Counted from the first letter of the stretch, positions 32,558 through 40,788 are shown. The stretch: DNA of 52,406 bases from an uncultured Bacteroidales bacterium (GCA_900318835.1 ONLW01000019.1:1-52406), one strand, 5' to 3'. Numbers and translations: made by a program. Notes: generated by a model not told the origin, from the letters alone.

Positions 32558-32603
32558 GAAAACCCTACCAACTCCTACCATAGTAGGTGATGATAGGGTG
32601 ATA
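32558..32603. repeat. Eleven-nt-unit palindromic element, copy D (shortest)
   Basis: Two left units (GAAAACCCTAC, CAACTCCTACC), centre AT, two right units (AGTAGGTGATG, ATAGGGTGATA). ACCCTA pairs with TAGGGT and CCTAC with GTAGG. Confidence 0.8.
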
Positions 32604-32712
32604 AAAGGGAGGCGAAGTGTCAAAATTAACAGTTGTTAGGAAAGTTTGTCCCCATTTTCAAAAACAATCGATGGCGGGCAATAAATATATTTTTTTTACG
32701 TTTTTGAGAGCG

Positions 32713-33399
32713 ATGGCGAAGAAGCAGAAATACTACGTGGTGTGGCAGGGCAAGAAGCCCGGCATCTACACTGACTGGGACGAGTGCAAGGAACAGGTCG
32801 CAGGGGTGAAAGGGGCACAGTACAAGGGCTTCGACTCTCTAGCGGAGGCCGAGGCGGCGAGCAAGCTGCCGTACAGCAGCGTAGTGATTCGAAATACTCC
32901 GAGTAATCAGAGTAATCAGAATACTCCGATTCTCACCATCGACGAGAATGGTATGACTGTCTTGCAGACGGGGACGTCGGCGCTCCCAGGAGGTGTTCCG
33001 GTACTCGACGCGTTGGCCGTCGATGCGGCCTGCAGCGGTAATCCCGGAGTGATGGAATATCAGGGCATCTACATTCCCACCCGAACGCGCGTCTTCCACT
33101 ACCGAGCTGAGAAAGGCACCAACAACATCGGCGAGTTCCTCGCTATTGTTCATGGTTTGAGCTACCTGAAGAAGCATCATCTAAACCAGATTATTTACAG
33201 CGACAGCGTCAACGCCATCTCGTGGGTGCGACAGAAGGTGTGCAAAAGCAAGTTGCCTGAGAACGCCTCGACTGCCGAGCTGTGGGACTATATCCACCGC
33301 GCCGAGAACTGGCTGCGCACCAATAGCTATACTACTGAGATTCGCAAATGGGATACCGACCACTGGGGCGAGATTCCAGCAGATTTTGGAAGAAAATAG
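32713..33399 (+). CDS. Ribonuclease HI with N-terminal viroplasmin-like domain
   Basis: 228 residues from the ATG at 32713 (MAKKQKYYVVWQGKKPGIY). Residues 1-55 are the viroplasmin / hybrid-binding domain (WQGKKPGIYTDWDECKEQV, FDSLAEAEAA), which grips RNA-DNA hybrids. The RNase HI domain carries Asp104 (VDAACSGNPG), Glu141 (NNIGEF), Asp164 (IYSDSVNA) and Asp214 (KWDTDHW). The enzyme removes RNA from RNA-DNA hybrids. The linker between the domains (residues ~60-76, NTPSNQSNQNTPI) is encoded by a 9-nt-period TCNGA array, also seen in uvrD. prmC begins 5 nt after the stop. Confidence 0.92.
   Translation: MAKKQKYYVVWQGKKPGIYTDWDECKEQVAGVKGAQYKGFDSLAEAEAASKLPYSSVVIRNTPSNQSNQNTPILTIDENGMTVLQTGTSALPGGVPVLDALAVDAACSGNPGVMEYQGIYIPTRTRVFHYRAEKGTNNIGEFLAIVHGLSYLKKHHLNQIIYSDSVNAISWVRQKVCKSKLPENASTAELWDYIHRAENWLRTNSYTTEIRKWDTDHWGEIPADFGRK
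32889..32929 (+). repeat. TCNGA-N4 array in the rnhA linker
   Basis: TCCGA, TCAGA, TCAGA and TCCGA begin at 32898, 32907, 32916 and 32925, with a degenerate TCGAA at 32889: an exact 9-nt period. It encodes the flexible linker between the two domains. Confidence 0.85.
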
Positions 33400-33404
33400 G
33401 GTTA

Positions 33405-34415
33405 ATGGCTTTAATAAACAGAATGGGCATGAATACTCGTAACCTTCGCTTCCGTTCAAATTGCGTGCGCGACATCCTCCTCCTCTATCATGAGGAGCTG
33501 GACGGCGTGTATGGCAGCGGCGAGGTGGGGGCGTTCCTAACCATGCTCTTCGAGGCCTTCCTCGGTTGGGGCAAAGTGCGGCTACTGACCTCCAAGGAGC
33601 AGACCATTGACCAGAGCGACCTGCTACGGTTCCATTGGGCGCTGGAAGACTTGAAACAATACCGTCCCATCCAGCATATCATAGGTTATACCGACTTCTG
33701 CGGCTGCCGCATTGTGGTGAGTCCCGACGTGCTGATACCACGGTCCGAGACAGAGGAAATAGTAGACTGGATTACTTCATATATGTCTTATGGAGAATCG
33801 GAAGTCAACCGAAACTCAATCGAAACTCAACCGAAACTCAATCGGAGGAACATCGGAGGAACATCGGAGCTAGGACGGAGGAACACCGAAGGACGGCCGA
33901 AGCTGATAGACCTCTGTACCGGTAGTGGCTGCATCGCCATCGCCCTAAAGAAAGCCTTCCCGCAGGCCGATGTGACAGCAGTGGATATCTCGTCCGCAGC
34001 GTTGAAGATAGCGCAAAAGAACGCCCAAAGCAATGACGTAGAGGTGCGTTTCCTGCAGGGGAATGTGCTGAATGATATTAATGGGTTGAATGGGGTTGAT
34101 GGGTTTTATGGGCTTATTGTGAGTAATCCGCCCTATGTGATGGAGAGCGAGCGGGCGCAGATGCAGCGCAACGTCCTCGACTACGACCCTGAGTTGGCTC
34201 TCTTCGTGCCCGACGACGACCCGCTGCGCTTCTACCGGGCCATAGCTGCCATTGCCAAACATCATTTGGACAAAGATGGCCTCCTGGTGGTGGAAATCAA
34301 CGAAGCCCTTGCCGACGAGACCTGCGAGGTGATAAAAGCCGCTGGGCTAGCACCCACCGTCCATGACGACTTCCGAGGTAAACACCGCTGGATCAGCGCT
34401 GTTTGGAATCCATAA
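33405..34415 (+). CDS. prmC: Peptide chain release factor N5-glutamine methyltransferase, with two repeat inserts
   Basis: 336 residues from the ATG at 33405 (starts at 33423 or 33429 are also possible), longer than the usual ~280. It methylates the GGQ glutamine of release factors. The N-terminal helical domain ends in RPIQHIIGYTDFCGCRIVV, followed by LIPRSETEEIVDW. The SAM site is LIDLCTGSGCIAIALKKAFP, and the catalytic NPPY is in LIVSNPPYVMESE. Two inserts account for the extra length: about 36 residues of a 110-nt, 11-nt-period repeat (~130-166), and 15 residues from a 9-nt-period repeat (NDINGLNGVDGFYGL, 223-237) just before the NPPY strand. Both keep the frame. The 3' end overlaps the convergent dtd gene by 23 nt. 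Confidence 0.92.
   Translation: MALINRMGMNTRNLRFRSNCVRDILLLYHEELDGVYGSGEVGAFLTMLFEAFLGWGKVRLLTSKEQTIDQSDLLRFHWALEDLKQYRPIQHIIGYTDFCGCRIVVSPDVLIPRSETEEIVDWITSYMSYGESEVNRNSIETQPKLNRRNIGGTSELGRRNTEGRPKLIDLCTGSGCIAIALKKAFPQADVTAVDISSAALKIAQKNAQSNDVEVRFLQGNVLNDINGLNGVDGFYGLIVSNPPYVMESERAQMQRNVLDYDPELALFVPDDDPLRFYRAIAAIAKHHLDKDGLLVVEINEALADETCEVIKAAGLAPTVHDDFRGKHRWISAVWNP
33793..33902 (+). repeat. Ten-fold 11-nt tandem repeat inside prmC
   Basis: Units such as GTCAACCGAAA, CTCAATCGAAA, CTCAATCGGAG and GAACATCGGAG follow one another without gaps. The core YCGRA begins at 33798 and recurs every 11 nt to 33897; the eighth unit has A for Y. Because 11 is not a multiple of 3, each unit is read in a different codon phase, which masks the repeat in the protein. 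Confidence 0.9.
34071..34115 (+). repeat. Five-fold 9-nt repeat inside prmC
   Basis: AATGATATT, AATGGGTTG, AATGGGGTT, GATGGGTTT, TATGGGCTT. It encodes NDI-NGL-NGV-DGF-YGL directly before the LIVSNPPY strand of the methyltransferase core. Confidence 0.85.
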
Positions 34416-34845
34416 GGATGGTGACGGGGCCGTCGTTGACGAGTGCCACCTGCATGTCGGCCCCAAACTCCCCCGTCTGTATCTCTTTGCCGAAGAGTTC
34501 GCCTATGCGGGCGATAAACTTCTCGTACATCGGCACGGCAAATTCGGGCCGCGAAGCATGGATATAACTCGGCCGGTTGCCCTTCTTGGTGGAAGCCATG
34601 AGGGTGAACTGGCTCACCACGAGGATGCCGCTGCCCTTGATGTCGGTGATGGGCAGGTTCATCACGCCTTCGCTGTCGTCGAAGATGCGCAACTTCACCA
34701 CCTTCTGGCAAAGATACTCGATATCCTCGTCAGTGTCCTCGTCGCAGACACCCACCAGAATCAGCATACCTTCGCCTATCTCACTCTTGCGTTGGCCTGC
34801 GATGTCAACTGATGCCGTCAGAACCCTTTGAATCACTATCTTCAT
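34393..34845 (-). CDS. dtd: D-aminoacyl-tRNA deacylase
   Basis: 150 residues, family length. It hydrolyses D-amino acids from mischarged tRNA. The active-site segments are SQFTLMASTKKGNRPSY and the C-terminal NDGPVTILMDS, the cross-subunit GP motif. It lies 5 nt after the first CotH gene as the last gene of the leftward operon, and its end overlaps the end of prmC. Confidence 0.95.
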   Translation of the reverse strand: MKIVIQRVLTASVDIAGQRKSEIGEGMLILVGVCDEDTDEDIEYLCQKVVKLRIFDDSEGVMNLPITDIKGSGILVVSQFTLMASTKKGNRPSYIHASRPEFAVPMYEKFIARIGELFGKEIQTGEFGADMQVALVNDGPVTILMDSKQR

Positions 34846-34850
34846 ATTAC

Positions 34851-36590
34851 TTAGTCTTTGATTTCCATCTTCTTTATTTCCCCACTGTCCATGCGCAAGA
34901 AGTAGATGCCCTGGGGCAAGACCTGTAGCATCTCTTCGCGGCTCTCCGAGGACAACACTTGGCGCCCATAGAGGTCATACACGACGAAATTGTCGCTCTG
35001 TGGCACCGAAAGGTTGAAATATTGTGCGTACTCGTTCACCATGGCCTCGGGTTCGGTACGCAGAAAGTCGTCTATCGTCTCGACGGCTATCCGCCACCGC
35101 ACCATTGATGACGGCTTGTCAAAACGCCTAATCTGATACGGGACCTCGTTTTCCACCTGCTTTACGATGTCGTTCAACAAGGCTGAGGAACGGCGATAGG
35201 TGAACTGGGTATTGGCAATCTCGCGCAGCCGGGCCATCGAGCGCTCGAGGAATTGCTTGTTCGCCAAGAGGCGACGAAACAGCAACGTGGACTGTAGTGA
35301 GGTGTGACGGTTGGGGACAACGAGGTTGTACGTCATATAATCAAGGATGAGGGAGCGGTCGGTAAACATCGACAGGGCCCCATCACCGTCGAAGAATATC
35401 CAGCGCCACTTGCCGTTGAGGGGAGCCCACTGGCGCGCATTGCTCACAGGCCAGTCGTCGTTGAGAATGAGGATTTGCAGCATCATGTAGTCCATCAAGG
35501 CGTCGACATCCACTTGCGAGGCAAGGTAGGCGTAGTCTCGCTCCTTCTGTAGGTTGGCTTTTTCCAGCCATTGGAAGAGCGTGTCCCAACGTGCCGCGTT
35601 GCCGTTCTCCACCTCGCCACCCCAATAGGCCAGCAAGTCCACCTCCTTGTCGGGAATGCCATGCCGTTCCTCCACGTAATGCTCGTCGGCCTTCTCTTCG
35701 AGGAAATAGATGCCCCAGTATTCGCCGTTGATGAAAAGCACCACAGGCCGTGTGGCCAGATTGTCGACACGCAGCGAATCGGCCAGATGCTGGCAGAGCC
35801 AGTCCTCGATGCCCGCGCTGCTCCACGAGGTGGACCAAGGCCGCAGTACCAGACGGCGGTAGCTGCCGCGCGAGCGCTGGTCGAAGAAAGGATAGCGAAA
35901 ATCCCTAGCTCCATATTCGCGGCGTGCATAAAGAGACAACCCCTTCTGCACCAGCACCCGCTGGCTGTTGCCATGCACCCGCAGACCACAGTCCTGCAAC
36001 AACTTTCCCCCGTCAGGATCCAGATAGGCAAAGGCTGCATCGCGCTCCCAGTGACGTCCGCGCTGGAAATAGTTGCCCGTACTGTAGGCAAAGTGCGGAT
36101 TGTGATACCATCCCGGAATAAACAGACCTGTGTCGTGGTCGAAAAGGCTCAGTGAGTCGGTGCAGAGCGACACCACTGGGAGGCTGATACGGCGTCCCAA
36201 CAGGCTATCTATCAGGTACGAGTGTGTCGTCACCGGCGAGCGGCGATAGCCATTGGTGTCATACAATGCCGCCCGCACCACGATGATGCGTTCCACCCTC
36301 TCGGGCTGGAACCATCGGTCTTCCGGCACCGTCGGCACCCGGTAGATGCCTGAGCGCGAATAGCACTCGGGGGAGAGCCTTATCGGCCCACTGTATTGTG
36401 CGTCGCACTCCGTAGGGGCGTTGCCGTTGAAGGTATAGTGTATGGTGAGCGTGGAATCGGCCGGGACCTGCTGCATCGTCAGACTGAAGGTGTCGGCATA
36501 GAAGCCGCTCTCGTGCGAGAAAACCACCGTCTGTCCCCATGCCAGCAGGGACGACATCAATAGTATCAGTAACAACCAACATTTTCTCAT
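34851..36590 (-). CDS. CotH kinase family secreted protein with T9SS-type tail (copy 1)
   Basis: 579 residues. The signal peptide (MRKCWLLLILLMSSLLAWG, then QTVVF) is followed by a chitobiase-like beta domain (LTIHYTFNGNAPTECDAQYS, with the end YRRSPVTTHSYLID). The CotH atypical kinase domain runs from about residue 130: LPVVSLCTDSLSLFDHDTG, LRVHGNSQRVLVQKGLSLY, LFINGEYWGIYFLEEK, LNDDWPVSN and WRWIFFDGDGAL, where DGD and the NDDW motif are the likely ATP/metal site. The C-terminal tail (FVVYDLYGRQVL, LPQGIYFLRMDS) resembles a type A sorting domain. CotH kinases phosphorylate secreted proteins in sporulating bacteria; the target here is unknown. It is a paralogue of the next gene. Confidence 0.88.
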   Translation of the reverse strand: MRKCWLLLILLMSSLLAWGQTVVFSHESGFYADTFSLTMQQVPADSTLTIHYTFNGNAPTECDAQYSGPIRLSPECYSRSGIYRVPTVPEDRWFQPERVERIIVVRAALYDTNGYRRSPVTTHSYLIDSLLGRRISLPVVSLCTDSLSLFDHDTGLFIPGWYHNPHFAYSTGNYFQRGRHWERDAAFAYLDPDGGKLLQDCGLRVHGNSQRVLVQKGLSLYARREYGARDFRYPFFDQRSRGSYRRLVLRPWSTSWSSAGIEDWLCQHLADSLRVDNLATRPVVLFINGEYWGIYFLEEKADEHYVEERHGIPDKEVDLLAYWGGEVENGNAARWDTLFQWLEKANLQKERDYAYLASQVDVDALMDYMMLQILILNDDWPVSNARQWAPLNGKWRWIFFDGDGALSMFTDRSLILDYMTYNLVVPNRHTSLQSTLLFRRLLANKQFLERSMARLREIANTQFTYRRSSALLNDIVKQVENEVPYQIRRFDKPSSMVRWRIAVETIDDFLRTEPEAMVNEYAQYFNLSVPQSDNFVVYDLYGRQVLSSESREEMLQVLPQGIYFLRMDSGEIKKMEIKD

Positions 36591-36602
36591 CTAGACCCCT
36601 CG

Positions 36603-38447
36603 TTATTGTTGCACAATCCAGCGTGCTCCATCCTTAAAGCCGTGCAGTGCCACCAGATAAACTCCAGAAGCCATGTGTGGCAGTCGAAAAAGGTTTGGTC
36701 CAGCAATAATCCGAAGAGTCTCATAATAGATGCCACCACCTCGAAGGTCATAAATTCCCAGTTCACTGTCTCTTTCAGAATCGCTATACACCCAAAGTAA
36801 TGCTTCTCCAATACTGGGATTGGGGAATATCGTCATCTTGGAGAAGTCGGTATGATTCTCCGATGAATCTATGGCAAGGAAGTTCTGGTATTCATTTACA
36901 ATGTATCGGTTGTTGCGCAATAGATAATTGTCGACAAAGGACAAGTCGTCCAACCACACTTGTCTTGTGGCTGGATAGTTGAAGCGATCCATTTGATACT
37001 TCAACTCTGGATCGAGTGCCGCACGTATCTCATCAACGAGAGTTCTACAACGGCGATCCGAGAAATGACTGTTTACAAGTTGTTGCAGTCGTTCTGCTGA
37101 CCTCTGTTTCCAAGTTTCGTTAGCTAGTAATAGGCGAATCAGCAGCGTGGCGCGTGGCGATGTGGGGTAGCTAACTTCCGGGTCCTCGCACACTAGATTA
37201 GCATAGCGGTCGAATGTACGGTCATCCATAGAATAGTCGCCGTCGAAAAATATCCAGCGCCACGGTTGCCCCGACGCACTCCAACATCGGGCGTTGTTGG
37301 CTGGCCAGTCACGATTGGTGATAAATAACTCAAGTAGCATGTAGTCAATAAATGCGTCGATATCCACAGAGGCTGCAAGCCAGGCCGAGTCAACCGGATT
37401 TGTAATGTCGAGTTCCGTTAACCTGTCGTAGAAATTGTTCCACCTATCTGGATCACCACTTTCGGTAGCAGACCAGAAGTTTACCACTGAAACGCTATCA
37501 TCGTCGATATCATGGAGGTTCTCAATATAATGTTGGTCTGGCTTCTCCTCCAGAAAATAGATGCCCCAGTATTCGCCGTTGAGAAACATCACAACGGGCC
37601 GTGAGGCTAGATTGTCGCACCGTAGCGGCTCAGCCAGTTGTTGGCACAGCCAGTCTCGTACACCATCGGAACTGTATGGCTGTGTAGCCTGCAAAGTGCG
37701 TAATACCAGACGCTTGTATTTCTTGGCAGTGCGGTTTTTGAAAAATGGGTAGGAGAACTTCTTCTCTCCATAGTCCTCTCGGGCATATAGGGTCAGCGCC
37801 TTTTGTGACTTGTTGCGTTGACTGATGCCATGGATACGCACACCGCAGTCTTGGCTGAGACGACGCTTGCCTCCTTCGCAAAAGGTGAAGTGTGCCCGCC
37901 TTTCCCATTCTCTGCCACGCATATAATAGTTGCCTGTGCGGTAGCTGTTGGGGTCATTGGGGTCATAGTGGCGTCCGGGGACAAAGATGCCCGAGTCGTA
38001 ATCGAATAGGTCGGTTGAGTCGACACAAAGCGACACAACAGGTAAACTCATATCACGTCCCAACAGACTGCTCACAAGGTAGTCCTGTGTGGCTACCGGC
38101 GAACGACGAACGCCCTGACTGTCAAAAAGGGCAGCACGTACCACGATGATGTGCTCCACTTCCTCTGGGAGATACCATCGGTCATCGGGAGCATTCTGCA
38201 AACGGTAGATATTCGACGGGGAATAGGCCTGCTCTGTCAAGGATATAGGTGCTGTATATGCCTTTGAAGCTGCTGTCGGTATACTGCCATTGAGAGTGTA
38301 TCGGATGGTATAGTCTCCCGGACCATAAAGACTTAGATCAAAGGCGTCGGCATAGAAACCGCCATTGTGCGAGAAAATAACGTTCTGTCCTGTAGCAGAG
38401 GCTACCGTAATCAACAACAAAACGAAATATGTACAAACCGCTCGCAT
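36603..38447 (-). CDS. CotH kinase family secreted protein with T9SS-type tail (copy 2)
   Basis: 614 residues, the same architecture as copy 1: signal peptide (MRAVCTYFVLLLITVASATG), chitobiase-like domain (YTIRYTLNGSIPTAASKAYT), CotH domain (LPVVSLCVDSTDLFDYDSG, VRIHGISQRNKSQKAL, MFLNGEYWGIYFLEEK, NRDWPANNARCW, WRWIFFDGDYSM) and a type A-like tail (TIFPNPSIGEALLWVYS, LGIYDLRGGGIYYE). The gene is visibly more AT-rich and less C-ending in codon use than copy 1, so the two have diverged or arrived separately. The gaps are 12 nt to copy 1 and 7 nt from uvrD upstream. Confidence 0.88.
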   Translation of the reverse strand: MRAVCTYFVLLLITVASATGQNVIFSHNGGFYADAFDLSLYGPGDYTIRYTLNGSIPTAASKAYTAPISLTEQAYSPSNIYRLQNAPDDRWYLPEEVEHIIVVRAALFDSQGVRRSPVATQDYLVSSLLGRDMSLPVVSLCVDSTDLFDYDSGIFVPGRHYDPNDPNSYRTGNYYMRGREWERRAHFTFCEGGKRRLSQDCGVRIHGISQRNKSQKALTLYAREDYGEKKFSYPFFKNRTAKKYKRLVLRTLQATQPYSSDGVRDWLCQQLAEPLRCDNLASRPVVMFLNGEYWGIYFLEEKPDQHYIENLHDIDDDSVSVVNFWSATESGDPDRWNNFYDRLTELDITNPVDSAWLAASVDIDAFIDYMLLELFITNRDWPANNARCWSASGQPWRWIFFDGDYSMDDRTFDRYANLVCEDPEVSYPTSPRATLLIRLLLANETWKQRSAERLQQLVNSHFSDRRCRTLVDEIRAALDPELKYQMDRFNYPATRQVWLDDLSFVDNYLLRNNRYIVNEYQNFLAIDSSENHTDFSKMTIFPNPSIGEALLWVYSDSERDSELGIYDLRGGGIYYETLRIIAGPNLFRLPHMASGVYLVALHGFKDGARWIVQQ

Positions 38448-38454
38448 GCAAAAA

Positions 38455-40758
38455 CTATTCCACTATGGTAAGTTTGGCGAATTTGAGCATCAGCTGTTTC
38501 TGCCCGACACCATCGAAAAAGACTGTTGCTTTGCGTGAATCGCCGACACCCTCGACTCCCAGCACCTTGCCGATGCCAAACTTCTCGTGGCTCACTCGCA
38601 TACCGGGCTGGATGCTGTTGATGGCGGCAGGGTTGTTGGGGATAGCTGCCGTCCGGGGCTTCTGAATAGTCTGAGTACTCCGAGTATTCTGAGTATTCTG
38701 ATTGGGTTTCCCTGCATTGAAGAAAGCTCGCGGCAGGGTGCCCGGCTCGGGCATGCTGCGTCGCGTGGTCGGCATCTCTATGTATTGGGGGTCTATCTCC
38801 TCCACAAAACGGCTCACCTCGCCGCCCATGCGCTGGCCGTTGTTGAAGCGCGTCTGGGCGTAGGAGAGCGTTACCTGTTTCTCTGCACGTGTCACCGCTA
38901 CATAAAACAGCCTCCGTTCCTCTTCGAGCTCCGGCCGACTCATGGCGAGGAACGACGGGAATATCTGCTCCTCCATGCCCACCACAAAGACGTAGGGGAA
39001 TTCCAGGCCTTTGGCGGCGTGGATGGTCATCAGGCTCACTTTGTTGGCATCCTTGTCCTTGTCTTTATCCTCGGAGGTGTAGAGGAGCACTTGCTGGAGA
39101 AACTCGTCGAGAGTACGGAGGGGTTTCTCAGAGTTCTCTGATTTTTCGGAGCTTTCTGAATGTTCAGATTCTTCCGATTCGCAGAATTCCTGCACGCCAT
39201 TGAGGAGCTCGTCAATATTGTCGATGCGCTCGGCACTCTCGGGATCGTCCTCCTCGCGCAGGGCTTTGACGATGCCGCTGGCATAGACAATCTGCTTGGC
39301 CAGCGTGAAAGCGTCGGTGGTCGGCACCTCGGCCTCGAAGCGCTTTATCATGTAGACGAACTCGGTGATCTTCTGCACCGCACCACTCTGGATGGGTAGG
39401 CCGAAATCGACGATATTCTCCAGCACCGTCCAAATGCTCACGTCGTTGTCGGCAGCCGCCACGCGTATCTTGTCCATGGTAGTCTGTCCGATGCCACGGG
39501 TGGGGTAGTTGATGACGCGCACGAGGGACTCATCGTCGTGGGGGTTGATAGCCAAGCGCAGGTAGGCCAGCACGTCTTTTACCTCGCGACGCCCGTAGAA
39601 CGAAAGTCCCTGGTAAATCTTGTAGGGGATGTTCATCTTGCGCAGCGCATCCTCGATGGAGCGCGAGAGGGAGTTCTGACGGTAGAGGATGGCGAAGTCG
39701 CGGTAGTTGGCATCCTCACCAAGGCGCAGATTCTGAATAGAATCCGCTACGCGCATACCCTCGTCCTTTTCGTCGACGGCACGGATGAGCTTGATGCGGT
39801 TACCCACGCTGTTGTCACTCCAAAGTTCCTTCTGTATCTGGTCGCGATTGCGGCTGATGATGCTGTTGGCGGCATTAACGATGTTCTTGGTCGAACGGTA
39901 GTTCTGCTCCAGTTTGAAGAGTTGCATCGTCGGATAGTCGCGCTTGAAGTTGAAGATATTCTGAATGTTAGCCCCACGGAAGGCATAGATGCTCTGTGCG
40001 TCGTCGCCCACCACGCAGATGTTCTGGTTGCGTGCGGCCAACTTTTTGACAATCAAATACTGTGCATAGTTGGTGTCCTGATACTCATCCACCATGATGT
40101 AGTGGAAGCGCTGCTGGTATTTCAGCAACACGTCGGGGAAGTCGCGGAGCAGGATGTTCATGTTGAACAGCAGGTCGTCGAAGTCCATGGCGTTGCTGTT
40201 GTGCAGACGCTGGTCGTACATCTGGTAGATTTGGCCGATGGCGGGGCGCTTGCTGTCGATATCGGTCTGGTAGATTTCGGGGTTCTCCTGATAGTCTTTA
40301 GGACTGAGGAGGTTGCTCTTGGCCATCGAGATGCGGCTCATCACGAAGGAGGGCTTGTAGGTCTTGGGGTCGAGGTTGAGTTGCTTGACAATCTGCTTGA
40401 TGGAGGCTTTTGAGTCGTCGGTGTCGTAGATGGTGAAGCTGGAGGTGTAGCCCAGCTTGGTGGCTTCGGCGCGCAACACGCGTGCGAAGATGCTGTGGAA
40501 GGTACCCATCCAGAGGTTACGGCCCTCGCCGCCCACCAATTTGATGATACGCTCTTTCATCTCGTTGGCGGCTTTGTTGGTGAAAGTCAGCGCCAAAATA
40601 TGGAACGGGTCCACGCCCAGCTCCATCAGGTGGGCTATGCGGTAGGTCAGCGTGCGCGTCTTGCCGCTGCCCGCACCGGCGATAATCATCACCGGCCCGT
40701 CGACACATGCTGCCGCCTCACGTTGGGGTTCATTCAGTTGATCAAGCAGTTCACTCAT
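38455..40758 (-). CDS. UvrD/PcrA-type DNA helicase with two repeat-coded linkers
   Basis: 767 residues. SF1A motifs are complete: Q-motif LNEPQREAA, Walker A IIAGAGSGKTRTL, GTFHSIFARVLR, Walker B YIMVDEYQDTN, GDDAQSIYAFRGA, YRSTKNIVNAAN, VSLMTIHAAKGLEFPYVFVV and VAVTRAEKQVTLSYA. It unwinds DNA 3' to 5' in repair and replication restart. Two linkers are made of short repeats: residues ~525-545 read (SEx)n from six TCNGA units, and ~686-700 read QNTQNTRSTQ from five TCNGA units, the second next to the C-terminal Tudor-like domain (GMRVSHEKFGIGKVLGVE). It is first in the operon uvrD-cotH-cotH-dtd. Confidence 0.95.
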   Translation of the reverse strand: MSELLDQLNEPQREAAACVDGPVMIIAGAGSGKTRTLTYRIAHLMELGVDPFHILALTFTNKAANEMKERIIKLVGGEGRNLWMGTFHSIFARVLRAEATKLGYTSSFTIYDTDDSKASIKQIVKQLNLDPKTYKPSFVMSRISMAKSNLLSPKDYQENPEIYQTDIDSKRPAIGQIYQMYDQRLHNSNAMDFDDLLFNMNILLRDFPDVLLKYQQRFHYIMVDEYQDTNYAQYLIVKKLAARNQNICVVGDDAQSIYAFRGANIQNIFNFKRDYPTMQLFKLEQNYRSTKNIVNAANSIISRNRDQIQKELWSDNSVGNRIKLIRAVDEKDEGMRVADSIQNLRLGEDANYRDFAILYRQNSLSRSIEDALRKMNIPYKIYQGLSFYGRREVKDVLAYLRLAINPHDDESLVRVINYPTRGIGQTTMDKIRVAAADNDVSIWTVLENIVDFGLPIQSGAVQKITEFVYMIKRFEAEVPTTDAFTLAKQIVYASGIVKALREEDDPESAERIDNIDELLNGVQEFCESEESEHSESSEKSENSEKPLRTLDEFLQQVLLYTSEDKDKDKDANKVSLMTIHAAKGLEFPYVFVVGMEEQIFPSFLAMSRPELEEERRLFYVAVTRAEKQVTLSYAQTRFNNGQRMGGEVSRFVEEIDPQYIEMPTTRRSMPEPGTLPRAFFNAGKPNQNTQNTRSTQTIQKPRTAAIPNNPAAINSIQPGMRVSHEKFGIGKVLGVEGVGDSRKATVFFDGVGQKQLMLKFAKLTIVE
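38661..38701 (-). repeat. TCNGA-N4 array in uvrD, C-terminal linker
   Basis: On the plus strand TCTGA, TCTGA, TCCGA, TCTGA, TCTGA begin at 38661, 38670, 38679, 38688 and 38697: exact 9-nt period. The spacers (GTAC, GTAT) match or resemble those of the rnhA array. Confidence 0.88.
39128..39177 (-). repeat. TCNGA-N4 array in uvrD, 2B-domain linker
   Basis: Six TCNGA units begin at 39128, 39137, 39146, 39155, 39164 and 39173. They encode the Ser-Glu-x repeat SEESEHSESSEKSENSEK. Confidence 0.88.
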
Positions 40759-40779
40759 TTTTCAGTTGAAATTTAAATT

Positions 40780-40788
40780 GCAAAGATA
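40780..40788 (-). promoter_or_regulatory. Promoter -7 element of the uvrD-cotH-cotH-dtd operon
   Basis: The minus strand reads TATCTTTGC, 21 nt before the uvrD ATG. No good -33 TTTG is seen. Confidence 0.65.

Larger units (their letters stand above)
32337..32712. other. 376-nt gap between the zinc-knuckle genes and rnhA
   Basis: It holds the pseudogene remnant (32352-32466), copy D of the 11-nt-unit palindrome (32558-32603), and an AT-rich leader in front of rnhA. No clear TAnnTTTGC box was found in either direction. Confidence 0.65.
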
